The notes under the pieces were generated by a model. That model was not told where the DNA came from. It was given only the letters and a program-made list of their open reading frames with translations, and ran no database searches. A program made the translations under genes and the position numbers. Of a stretch of 64,000 nucleotides of DNA, positions 51,607 through 60,075 are shown piece after piece (the first letter of the stretch is position 1; every line of letters begins with the position of its first letter). The stretch is from assembly GCA_044358835.1 (NCBI GenBank), contig JBIKNF010000005.1:1-64000 (forward strand), written 5' to 3'. The DNA is from JAJTHC01 sp044358835. Lineage in GTDB: Bacteria; Cyanobacteriota; Vampirovibrionia; Vampirovibrionales; JAJTHC01.

Positions 51607-52944
51607 TTAATAGTCGTCTGCTGCGGATCCATACACGCCCTTAAGCATCATGCCGAGTTCATGGGGTTGTTCTGAAATTTCAAGGGCTTCGTCATAACTG
51701 ATTTTTTCAGCATTGTACGCGTCAAATAAACATTTGTTCATGGAAACGAGCTCGTCATTTTTTGAATCACTCATGAGTTGGTAAATGTCTTCAATTTGAT
51801 TTTTTTCAATGTAGTCTTTCACCGTTGAAGTGACGAACATGATTTCGGTAATGGGGACTCTGCCTCGACCGTCCAAACGACGTGCCAGACGTTGAGACAC
51901 CGTCCCCGCTAGGACAGACGCCAATTGTAGTCTCACCGTTTCACGTTCATGCGGTTCAAACTGGTTAATAATACGCCCAATGGTTTGAACGGCATCAATG
52001 GTGTGAAGGGTTGAAAATACCATGTGACCTGTTTCCGCGGCGTGTAGGGCGGCTTGAATGGTTTCGCGATCCCGCATTTCACCCACCAAAATGGTGTCTG
52101 GATCTTGACGCAAAGCGTATTTGATCCCTGCGGCAAAGCTTGCTGTATCAATCCCCAACTGACGTTGCGTAAAGACCGAACGTTCGTTTTTGTACACAAA
52201 TTCAATGGGGTCTTCAAGCGTAATGACATGTTGAGATTGATAACGATTCAAGTAATTTAATAAAGACGCCAGTGAAGTAGTTTTACCAGAACCTGTGGGC
52301 CCTGTCACCAGCACAAGGCCTTTGTTCATTTTGGTGAATTTTAAAAGAGCGGAAGGCAGTCCTAACTCTGAAAACTCAGGAATCTTCATTTTCACGACCC
52401 GTAAGACCAAGGCCGGATTGTCCATTTCATGCAGGTAGCTAACGCGAAAACGAGCCAACCCCTGAACTTCAAAACTAAAGTCTAAGTCCATTTTGGCATC
52501 CAGTTGCGCCTTAATTTCTTCAGACACAAAACGATGCAAAAAACGCATGATTTGTTCTTTACTTACCGTACCCATTTGGGTAAACATCATTTCCCCGTTA
52601 AACCTAAAAATAGGGGGGTAGCCGACTCGAATATGAATATCGCTGACTTCTTGCGCCACCGCCATTTTTAAAAAGGCTTCAGCATGGGTGTCAATCGCTA
52701 AATGTAAGCGCGCTTGAGCTTCTTTTACAGCCACCTGCCCATGCCTGCTGGCTTCAGGCTCAGCCATCGCTTTGGCTTCTTCGGCTTGTGATTTAAGCAC
52801 TTTGCTGGCCAAACGACGCACTTCTTCACTCTGATCCACAAGCAACGGTTTAGGGGGCACACTACTATTAACTTCACTGGTGGGCTTGTTGGGTTGATTC
52901 CCCTGATAAATGTTCGAAAGGTGTGAAGAAGGATGTTGAGACAT
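51607..52944 (-). CDS. PilT/PilU-type ATPase, second paralog
   Basis: This 445-residue retraction-type ATPase has a long charged N-terminal extension of about 100 residues not found in PilT. Walker A is GPTGSGKTT, with HVITLEDPIEF, DPDTILVGEMRD and HMVFSTLHTID. It resembles PilT/PilU and GspE-like subfamilies; retraction is more likely than assembly given EMRD/LHT boxes. It is monocistronic, preceded by TTGTAA-N7-TTACAA. With the first PilT at 18745 it gives this genome at least two. Confidence 0.88.
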   Translation of the reverse strand: MSQHPSSHLSNIYQGNQPNKPTSEVNSSVPPKPLLVDQSEEVRRLASKVLKSQAEEAKAMAEPEASRHGQVAVKEAQARLHLAIDTHAEAFLKMAVAQEVSDIHIRVGYPPIFRFNGEMMFTQMGTVSKEQIMRFLHRFVSEEIKAQLDAKMDLDFSFEVQGLARFRVSYLHEMDNPALVLRVVKMKIPEFSELGLPSALLKFTKMNKGLVLVTGPTGSGKTTSLASLLNYLNRYQSQHVITLEDPIEFVYKNERSVFTQRQLGIDTASFAAGIKYALRQDPDTILVGEMRDRETIQAALHAAETGHMVFSTLHTIDAVQTIGRIINQFEPHERETVRLQLASVLAGTVSQRLARRLDGRGRVPITEIMFVTSTVKDYIEKNQIEDIYQLMSDSKNDELVSMNKCLFDAYNAEKISYDEALEISEQPHELGMMLKGVYGSAADDY

Positions 52945-53040
52945 GTAGTTGGCTCCACAATAGGGTATTTTTTCTAGTGTAGCAGACGATTCATTGCTTT
53001 GGCATCACTCAAACAGTGGGGTTTTAAGGAAGTTTTGAAA

Positions 53041-53059
53041 TTGTAACAAACTATTACAA
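53041..53059. promoter_or_regulatory. TTGTAA-N7-TTACAA inverted repeat upstream of the second PilT
   Basis: TTGTAA (53041-53046) and TTACAA (53054-53059) form a perfect inverted repeat 97 bp upstream of the PilT-like gene. It is one of the recurring TGTAACA-type sites. Confidence 0.4.
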
Positions 53060-53167
53060 GGCTTCAAGGCCCATGGCTTGGCGTGCGATACCTGTTTCAA
53101 TCCATTCCCACCCTTTCATAGACTGAATCGTTTTTTTTGAGACAAACCCCAAAAGGACACCCCTACG

Positions 53168-54454
53168 ATGATGCCCATTAACGTGAACCCCCTCAATACC
53201 CCTTCCACCACCACGAGCTCTTCTTCCACGACTGCCCCTGAGTATACCCCCATTGCCTACAGCGCCCCTGTGGTGGATACCTACAGCTCCAGCACGACGG
53301 CCTCCTCTTCCAATCCTGAAGCGAAGGCCCTTCCCCCTGTTCCAGATTTTGCAAGGAACTATAGCCTACTTGTCGAATTCTTTGGGCGTTTATTTAACAA
53401 CCCCGTGTTGGGTAATTTATTTACCCGCTTACTGCAAGGGCTCCTGAACAACCCCAGTACCCCTCGCTTAGCCCCTTCTTTAGGAGCCATTGCCAATAAC
53501 CCTAAGCTTGAAACCTTTGAAACGGTGCTAAAAAGTAGTCAGTTTGACCTCACCATTAGTGCGCAAGAAAGCAAAGGCCCCGTAACCGTTTTTGCCCCCA
53601 CCGAAGCTGCCTTTAATAAGTTGGATCCTAAAGTTAAAACGGCGTTATTAAAGCCTGAAAACAAGGCCACGCTTGAAAAGATATTGAAATACCACGTGGC
53701 GGAAAATCCCGTGAAATTTGGCCCAGAACCGCAAAGCATAGATTCTTTATTGCCCAATACTTCGGATCAAAGCGTTTTAACAGGGACTGCTCTAAAGCCT
53801 CGTATTATTAACGGCAAACAAATTGTACAGGGAGAATCGGCCTTGGCGTTACCCAATAAGTCCATTTTAGTGCCGATTGACGACATCCTCATTCCGCCTG
53901 ATGTGGACTTAAGCAAGTTGGTGGGCTTAGATTCTACCACGCCCACGCCTCCCACGCCTCCCACGCCTCCGGTTCCCCCCACCCCTGGAGAAAATCAAAA
54001 CACCGCCGGTTTTGCGCTAAAAAACAATACGAATCTAAGCACACTTAATAGCGTATTGGGTTCGACTCAATTAAATGTGGCCTTGGGCGATTTAGAAAAA
54101 ACCAAGCCCGTGACGATTTTAGCTCCCACTGAAGCGGCGTTTAATAAGTTGGATCCCGCCTTGAAAGCAAAATTGCTTAAGCCCGCCAATAGCGAAGCGC
54201 TCAAACAAATTTTGCAGTACCATGTTAGCTCAAGCGAATATGCGTTTAAGGAAGAACCCCAAGGCTTTGATTCCTTGCTCGCTAATACGGCAGACAATAA
54301 CGTGCTTACAGGCACCGCAACAGCGCCTAGAATCATTAACGGCAAGCAAATTGTGTTGGGCACAGCCCCGATTGTCACCCCCAACAAATCAACCATTATT
54401 CCGATTGATCAAGTTCTCATTCCACCCAACTTCGATTTAAGTACCTTGGTTTAA
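53168..54454 (+). CDS. Tandem fasciclin (FAS1) domain protein
   Basis: This 428-residue protein begins with a Ser/Thr/Pro-rich stretch without a clear signal peptide. It has two FAS1 domains, about 125-245 and 285-428, with the H1 box VTVFAPTEAAFNKLDP / VTILAPTEAAFNKLDP, YHV segments and RIINGKQIV. A (TPP)n-type linker separates them. FAS1 domains mediate adhesion. The two are very alike, a recent duplication. How it leaves the cytoplasm is unclear. Confidence 0.9.
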   Translation: MMPINVNPLNTPSTTTSSSSTTAPEYTPIAYSAPVVDTYSSSTTASSSNPEAKALPPVPDFARNYSLLVEFFGRLFNNPVLGNLFTRLLQGLLNNPSTPRLAPSLGAIANNPKLETFETVLKSSQFDLTISAQESKGPVTVFAPTEAAFNKLDPKVKTALLKPENKATLEKILKYHVAENPVKFGPEPQSIDSLLPNTSDQSVLTGTALKPRIINGKQIVQGESALALPNKSILVPIDDILIPPDVDLSKLVGLDSTTPTPPTPPTPPVPPTPGENQNTAGFALKNNTNLSTLNSVLGSTQLNVALGDLEKTKPVTILAPTEAAFNKLDPALKAKLLKPANSEALKQILQYHVSSSEYAFKEEPQGFDSLLANTADNNVLTGTATAPRIINGKQIVLGTAPIVTPNKSTIIPIDQVLIPPNFDLSTLV

Positions 54455-54509
54455 TACATGTTAAGTAAGGTATAACTGTTTCTCCAATTCCCTAGTATGA
54501 AAAAACCTC

Positions 54510-54541
54510 AAGAGGCGCCCCATGTTGGACGCCTCTTTTTC
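54510..54541 (+). terminator. Intrinsic terminator after the fasciclin gene
   Basis: AAGAGGCG (54510-54517) pairs with CGCCTCTT (54530-54537), followed by TTT. The convergent dus gene ends 35 bp further on. Confidence 0.8.
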
Positions 54542-54571
54542 TTCGTCAAAACGGCCTCTTAATAAGGTCTT

Positions 54572-55678
54572 TCAATCAAGACGCTGGATTTCATCAAACA
54601 AGGCGCGAATCTCTTCCAGTGAACTTACGCTGGTTAAACGCCCTCGAAAAGCGGACGCTCCCTTGAATCCCTTCACATACCACGGCAACTGCCCGCGCAT
54701 TTCACGCACCGCAACCGCTTCGCCTTTGTATTCAATCATTTTTTGCGTATGTTCCATCGCATAACGCAGACGCTCCGCCAAATCAGGTTCAGGCAACAGT
54801 TCGTTGGTTTTTAAATAATGATCAATCATCGCAATGCGCCACGGTTCGCCTTGCGTCCCGCGCCCGATCATCACAGCATCGATGCCGTAGGTGTCCAGCA
54901 CGAACTTGGCGTCTTGTGGGGTAATGATGTCTCCATTGCCCACCACAGGGATGCTGAGCGCCTGCTTAAGATGCCCCAAGGCATCCCACAGCACACCCGG
55001 CTTGTAGCCTTGTGAACGCGTGCGCGTGTGAAGGGTAATCATTTTCGCGCCGGCTTCTTCCATGCGTTGGGCAAATTCAAGGTAGTTTAAATGATTAAAA
55101 TCCCAGCCCAGCCGGCACTTTACCGTCACAGGCACATCCACCGCATCCGCCACGGCTTTCACCAGCGTGTAGGCGTGATCCACATCTTTCATCAACGCAC
55201 AGCCTTCAAAATTGCCGGTGATTTTTTTAACGGGGCAACCCATGTTGAGATCGAGTGTGTCTGGGCGGTGTTTGGCCACAATGTTGCGCGCGGCTTCTAC
55301 CAGCACGTCTTGACGATTGGCCGCCAACTGATACGCAATCGGGTGATCTTCAAGGCTTTTGTCGAGGATTTGTGCGTCCCAGCGCTTGCTGTAGACCAAG
55401 CCATTAGAGCTAATCATTTCGGTGCAGATTAAGGAATTAGGCGCGGTTTGACGCACCAAGCTTCTAAAAATGAGATCGGTGACCCCTGCCATAGGCGCCA
55501 GCATCACACGGCTATTGATAAGAGCCCTTTCGCCGATGCGAAGGGGGGTGGTGTAGGTGGATTCACTGTGGTAAGACGCCGTGTCAATTTGTGGGGTGAC
55601 GCGGGCAAAGCCCACGGCGGGGGGGGTGCCCGTTTCGGTATCAGCTTCAGCAAGTCGCGTCATGGGAGGGGGTTTCAC
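54572..55678 (-). CDS. dus: tRNA-dihydrouridine synthase
   Basis: This 368-residue flavoenzyme reduces uridines in tRNA D loops. APMAGVTDLIFR, LNMGCPVKKITG with the catalytic Cys, LKQALSIPVVGNGDI and MIGRGTQGEPW are family motifs. The type is probably DusB. An N-terminal ~45 residue extension is rich in Thr. The next gene upstream on the same strand is the tRNA-Ser, some 1.5 kb away. Confidence 0.94.
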   Translation of the reverse strand: MKPPPMTRLAEADTETGTPPAVGFARVTPQIDTASYHSESTYTTPLRIGERALINSRVMLAPMAGVTDLIFRSLVRQTAPNSLICTEMISSNGLVYSKRWDAQILDKSLEDHPIAYQLAANRQDVLVEAARNIVAKHRPDTLDLNMGCPVKKITGNFEGCALMKDVDHAYTLVKAVADAVDVPVTVKCRLGWDFNHLNYLEFAQRMEEAGAKMITLHTRTRSQGYKPGVLWDALGHLKQALSIPVVGNGDIITPQDAKFVLDTYGIDAVMIGRGTQGEPWRIAMIDHYLKTNELLPEPDLAERLRYAMEHTQKMIEYKGEAVAVREMRGQLPWYVKGFKGASAFRGRLTSVSSLEEIRALFDEIQRLD

Positions 55679-55777
55679 TTTTTTAGGGACGTTTTGGGTG
55701 CTTTTTCACTATAACAAAAACGCACTTAAAATCAAAGGGTTGTCTCATCGTTTTGGGATGAGACAACGCCAAAAAGC

Positions 55778-57088
55778 TCAAGAAGAAACAGACTTAGGGG
55801 TTGTGTGGTGCTTTTGTGCGTAAAACTTTTTTTGATCTTCTGTGACGGTTTTATAGGTAAAGAGATTGGTGAGAATTGGAAGGACGGCTCCCATGGCCAC
55901 GCCTGAACCCACAATGCCTGTAAAGCAACTGGTTCTGGCGTGTTGATACGCCTTTGTGTGGGTGGGGTCTTGAAAGCCTTTGGCCAGTAAATCGTGATAT
56001 ACATCCGACATCGTGCGAGCATGCTTCATCGACTTACCCAAGACTTTGGCATCATGCGTGATGCTCGTTTCCAATACGTTACCTTGCTTCTTTTCCCACC
56101 ATTCTAGCAGTTTAGCGACTTGTCCTTTAATCATTTCATCACCAATATAATAAAAGAAGTCAAAGCCTGCACAGCGAGCAAGCTTTTCTCGAAATTCGCT
56201 AAGGGCTCGACATCCAAACAACGTTGAAAGATTATAATTAAACAAGGTATGCACAAAGAAAATGGGTTTCGGCATATAGACGGCTTCCGCATAATTGAGA
56301 TTCGGTAAAAAAGACTTCATTTTCTTGGCAAAACGGCCCTTGCCTTCTAAGGCCGTCAACAATACTAGAGGAACGGCAGCAGCGGCGCCAAAGCCTAAAC
56401 CTGCTGAAATCAGTTGGTTTCGTTTTTTGTTTTTCTCGTATTCTGTGGCTTCTTTGCTTCGGTATTCATTAGTGGTGTAGTTAAAAGTGCCTGAAAAGCC
56501 TTTCTTTTTTGATATTTTTTCCGTCAACCAGTTTGAAATCCATGGATACGTCTGCCCTTTAATGGCTAAAATAGCCAAATCCAAAAACGCAACGGCTGCC
56601 TTGGCGTAATTAAGCTGGCGTCTAAACGTCTGCTTGTTCAGTAGTTTTTCAAGTTCAGGTTCTGCTATTTGAAGTTGCCGACTGGCCTGTTTAATCAGTT
56701 CTTTCCCCCGAAGCGTCCATGCCCCTTGGGCATCTTTCACCAAGGCCTGTGATTGTTCCACCAACTCAAAGGGTAAATGAAGCAGTGAATGTTGACGCGC
56801 TTCTTTACCTGTTAAGACGGGCAAGCCCTGTTTTTGACGAATAGCATTTGAAACATTCGCACTATAAAAACGTTCCATACAATGAGAAATGGCAAAACCT
56901 GCCAAAAGCCAGTAACCAAAGTCAAACGTCAATTCTAAACGACGGTAATTATTCCGTTCGGTAGCAAGCGCAAGCGGAAAATAGCCCAAGCCTTCTAGCA
57001 CGATGCGTCCCGCAAATTTATTGGAATCTAAACGAACCCCTAAGGGAAGAGGGGTGTACGGCTTGGAAGGTGGAGGAGTCAAGTTCAT
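55778..57088 (-). CDS. Polytopic membrane protein of unknown function (436 residues)
   Basis: The start at 57088 (MNLTPPPSKPYTP) is chosen because a longer frame would enter the upstream tRNA gene; its ribosome site is weak. About six hydrophobic helices are visible. It has an aromatic motif RNNYRRLELTFDFGYW near residue 50 and a second related one, FREKLARCAGFDFFYYIGDE. These recall the duplicated RDF motifs of the protein at 41185, so both belong to one loose family. Function unknown. Confidence 0.7.
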   Translation of the reverse strand: MNLTPPPSKPYTPLPLGVRLDSNKFAGRIVLEGLGYFPLALATERNNYRRLELTFDFGYWLLAGFAISHCMERFYSANVSNAIRQKQGLPVLTGKEARQHSLLHLPFELVEQSQALVKDAQGAWTLRGKELIKQASRQLQIAEPELEKLLNKQTFRRQLNYAKAAVAFLDLAILAIKGQTYPWISNWLTEKISKKKGFSGTFNYTTNEYRSKEATEYEKNKKRNQLISAGLGFGAAAAVPLVLLTALEGKGRFAKKMKSFLPNLNYAEAVYMPKPIFFVHTLFNYNLSTLFGCRALSEFREKLARCAGFDFFYYIGDEMIKGQVAKLLEWWEKKQGNVLETSITHDAKVLGKSMKHARTMSDVYHDLLAKGFQDPTHTKAYQHARTSCFTGIVGSGVAMGAVLPILTNLFTYKTVTEDQKKFYAQKHHTTPKSVSS

Positions 57089-57201
57089 GGGAGAAAATCC
57101 ACAATACTTAGAGAAATCACTAACAGAGTAACATAAAAACGGAGCAATAAAAAGCGAAAGGCGTACGCTACTATTTAAACAAAAAGCCAAGTAGCCAAAA
57201 A

Positions 57202-57285
57202 ATGGCGGAAGCGACAGGATTCGAACCCGCAAGCCTTTCGGCCAACCGCTTTCAAGGCGGCTTCCTCACCACCCGGACCGCTTCC
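57202..57285 (-). tRNA. tRNA-Ser (UGA)
   Basis: Read on the minus strand, the acceptor stem GGAAGCG pairs with CGCTTCC, followed by GCCA (CCA encoded). The anticodon loop CTTGAAA contains TGA. The T-loop GTTCGAATC is standard. A long variable arm (stem-loop with GCCCGAAAGGC) marks it as a class II serine tRNA. It covers 84 bases. Confidence 0.96.
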
Positions 57286-57437
57286 ACCATCAATCATACG
57301 GTAAAAAACAAAAATAGCAACCCTGACGTCTTGCATCTCCCGTAAGGATATGAGACACTGTAGGGGTGTTTAACACATCAACGCGTCTTAGCGACTTCAA
57401 GCGTCATCGCCCCGACTATTAAAGGCAAGCCTTCCCC

Positions 57438-59723
57438 ATGTTCATGAAATATCCTTCAAAATCCCGCCCAAACGCAAAAGGCAAACGGCCAAACACAACG
57501 GGGCGTTTCGCCTATGGGCGCCAAAAAAAGAAGTCGTTTTCCCTATTTCCTGTTTTAATGGCTGCTGTCATTATTGTGGGGGGGCTGTATTGGCTCTTGA
57601 ATTACGGCAATAGCTCGCAATTTCCCTTGCTTTCGTGGTTAGGGGGCCAAGTGAGTGTGTATAGACCCACCCCCAAGCTGAATCAAAGCGAAGTGCGCCA
57701 ACTGTACCTTCAAGCCCTTGAAGCCCAAAAAGCGGGCGAAGTCGATTTGGCCATTCGACTTTTTTTAGAACTAGAAGACAGTTACCCAGGGCTTTCTAAT
57801 GTCATTTCATGGCATTTGGCGGAATTGTACCAGCTTAAGCCCAATGAAGGCTTGGTGCAAATCCGCCTTAAAAAGCTCGAATCCATGGCGTTACAACCTG
57901 AGTTTCAAGCCAAGGTGTTATACGCGCTGATGAAGTCGCATATTCGCGCAGGCCAAGCGGATTTAGCCAAACAAAAAATCGAAGCGCTTCAACAAAAGTT
58001 TGCCGAAACCGACTACGGCAAGGCCTCTAAGTACTTTCAAGGGTTCTTGGCCTTGAATCAGTATGACGCGCTGTGGAAGCAGGCACACCCTGAAGGGGAC
58101 TTGAAAAAAGCCCCGCTGCCCAGTCAAGTGGTGTCGTGGTGGAAGGCGTATCTTACTAGTTCCCCCACCGGGACCTTTGCCATGGAAATTATCAATACCT
58201 TCAAGGCGCGCGGGCATTCGCCTTCTGTAGAAGAAATGAATCGCTATATTCAAGCCTATATTGCCGCTGGTGAATATGGCAACGCCTTTAAGGTGGCGCA
58301 AATGCGGGCGTTTCAAGTGAAAGTGGCGGGCATCGATGTGCTAAAAGCCTACTTGAGTCAAGGCAAAAAAGCCCCTGCCCTAGATTTACTCAATGCGTGG
58401 ATCGGCCCCTATCGCTTTGAAAATGAAGGCCTTCAAGCGGTGTTGGCGGGGTTGTTTCCGCTTAAATCTGCCAGTAAAGAAGGGCTTGTGGCCTTAAAGC
58501 GCTTGCATGGCTTTGCAAATCCCGCCAATAAAGAAGCCGTTTTATGGCATTTAAGTCAGTACGACTGGCAACATCAAGCCACTTACTATCAACAATTCGC
58601 CAAACGCTACCCCAATTCACGCTTTTCGCCCTTTGTGCAGGCGGAACTTATTCGTTTTGACTTTGTGGCACAACGGCTGAAAGACTTGCCTCGCCACGCC
58701 TCGATCTACTTAAAGCGCTTTCCTGAAAGCCTAGAAGCCCCCGATGTATTGCTCTGGAAGGCCTTGGCCGAAGATTATTTATATGAACTAAAAGAAAGTC
58801 GAAAAAGTTTAGAACGTCTTTTAAAAGACTACCCTTTTACGTATAGTGCCTTTCGTGCCAATCATCTTTTATATGGAAAAAAAGACCCCTATTCCTTCAA
58901 GCCCATTTGGGCGAAGGAAACGCTCCCCTTCATTACCAATAGCCTGAACGTTTCTGCGGATTGGCTGAACGATTATGCCGAAGAATCGGGCGATTTACCC
59001 CCCATTTTGGTGGCCCAATTACAAGAACTCGCCGAAATCAAAGCCCATGATGACGTGTTTTTATTGCTTGAAATGAGCCTTAAACCCAATTCCCCTCATC
59101 TGGATCCCCTAAAAAGCTGGGCCTATTTGCTAGACGGCCAGCTGGATCGAAGCATTCGCACCATCAAACATAGCCTCAATAATTTAGACTCCCCCAAAAC
59201 GCGCCAAGAACGCTACGAACTTTCCCCTTCGTTGCGTAAACTCTTGTTCCCCATTCACTACCCCAACTTCATTCAACAGTACGCCGAAGAAGCGGGTGTT
59301 TCGCCCTTTTTGGTGTTGGGTTTAATTCGTCAAGAAAGTTCCTTCAACCCCAATAGTTTAAGCGGTTCAAGTGCGGTGGGCTTAATGCAACTGTTGGTAC
59401 CCACCGCGCAAGATATGATACTCCCTTCAGAAAAGGCAGTGGTCAGTAAACTTGCGCTCATGGATCCTGAAACCAACATTCAGCTAGGCACGCGTTATTT
59501 GGCTTACTTGAATAAGCGTCTGGCCAACGATCCGTTGCTTGTGGTGGCCAGTTATAATGCGGGGCCCAATGCCGTGGCACGCTGGGCCAACAAACGCCTG
59601 TCGCTTCTGCGTCAAAAACCCGATGTATTTGTCGAACAGATTCCCTATGATCAAACCCGCCATTATGTGCATCATGTGTTTGAAGGCATGTGGAATTACT
59701 ACCAGCTTTACAATCTCAATTAG
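57438..59723 (+). CDS. Soluble-type lytic transglycosylase, membrane anchored
   Basis: This 761-residue protein has one N-terminal membrane helix (LFPVLMAAVIIVGGLYWLL), a long helical solenoid (TPR-like), and a C-terminal SLT domain. The catalytic Glu is in LGLIRQESSFNPNSLSGSSAVGLMQL (read as two adjacent segments), followed by GTRYLAYLN and ASYNAGPNAVARW. It cleaves peptidoglycan and may assist flagellum or pilus passage through the wall; the window's FlgJ lacks its own muramidase. Confidence 0.9.
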   Translation: MFMKYPSKSRPNAKGKRPNTTGRFAYGRQKKKSFSLFPVLMAAVIIVGGLYWLLNYGNSSQFPLLSWLGGQVSVYRPTPKLNQSEVRQLYLQALEAQKAGEVDLAIRLFLELEDSYPGLSNVISWHLAELYQLKPNEGLVQIRLKKLESMALQPEFQAKVLYALMKSHIRAGQADLAKQKIEALQQKFAETDYGKASKYFQGFLALNQYDALWKQAHPEGDLKKAPLPSQVVSWWKAYLTSSPTGTFAMEIINTFKARGHSPSVEEMNRYIQAYIAAGEYGNAFKVAQMRAFQVKVAGIDVLKAYLSQGKKAPALDLLNAWIGPYRFENEGLQAVLAGLFPLKSASKEGLVALKRLHGFANPANKEAVLWHLSQYDWQHQATYYQQFAKRYPNSRFSPFVQAELIRFDFVAQRLKDLPRHASIYLKRFPESLEAPDVLLWKALAEDYLYELKESRKSLERLLKDYPFTYSAFRANHLLYGKKDPYSFKPIWAKETLPFITNSLNVSADWLNDYAEESGDLPPILVAQLQELAEIKAHDDVFLLLEMSLKPNSPHLDPLKSWAYLLDGQLDRSIRTIKHSLNNLDSPKTRQERYELSPSLRKLLFPIHYPNFIQQYAEEAGVSPFLVLGLIRQESSFNPNSLSGSSAVGLMQLLVPTAQDMILPSEKAVVSKLALMDPETNIQLGTRYLAYLNKRLANDPLLVVASYNAGPNAVARWANKRLSLLRQKPDVFVEQIPYDQTRHYVHHVFEGMWNYYQLYNLN

Positions 59724-60075
59724 GATTTATATGCTTTTATGAATCGTTTATTGCTTTCGTTTTTTTGGACTTCCCTTTTCCTTTTGACGCTGGTGATGTC
59801 AGAGACCTTTGCTCCGCCAAACCGCCATAATGGCGGTCTACATTATAGCTTGTCTATAAATGGGAGGAAATTACTAATCACCTCTAAAGGCGGCTTAAGG
59901 GAGGGAGGGTCTTGGTCGCCCCCCTCCCTTAAGAATCCCACCCCTCTCGCTTTCCCTTCGTTCCTGCCGTCCGCAAAATGTCTCGGAAGCCTCGCATTTA
60001 GTGCGCCGTCGGCAAGTTTATTATTTGCATTTCTATCTTTACAGTTTTAGAATAAATTAGGAAGTATACAGATCT
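59724..60075. other. Intergenic region with two palindromes
   Basis: ACCGCCA-TAA-TGGCGGT (59821-59837) and CTTAAGGGAGGG / CCCTCCCTTAAG (59894-59905 and 59922-59933) are perfect inverted repeats. A 103-codon frame from 59739 has a signal-like start but runs through both, so it is probably not a gene. The palindromes look like REP/MITE-type inserts between the transglycosylase and purL. Confidence 0.5.

Noticed and set aside
57089..57232. N-terminal extension of the membrane protein at 55778
   Set aside because: It would begin inside the tRNA-Ser gene.
59739..60050. Possible 103-residue secreted protein
   Set aside because: The start looks like a signal peptide, but the frame then runs through two palindromes and low-complexity sequence; kept only as intergenic description.
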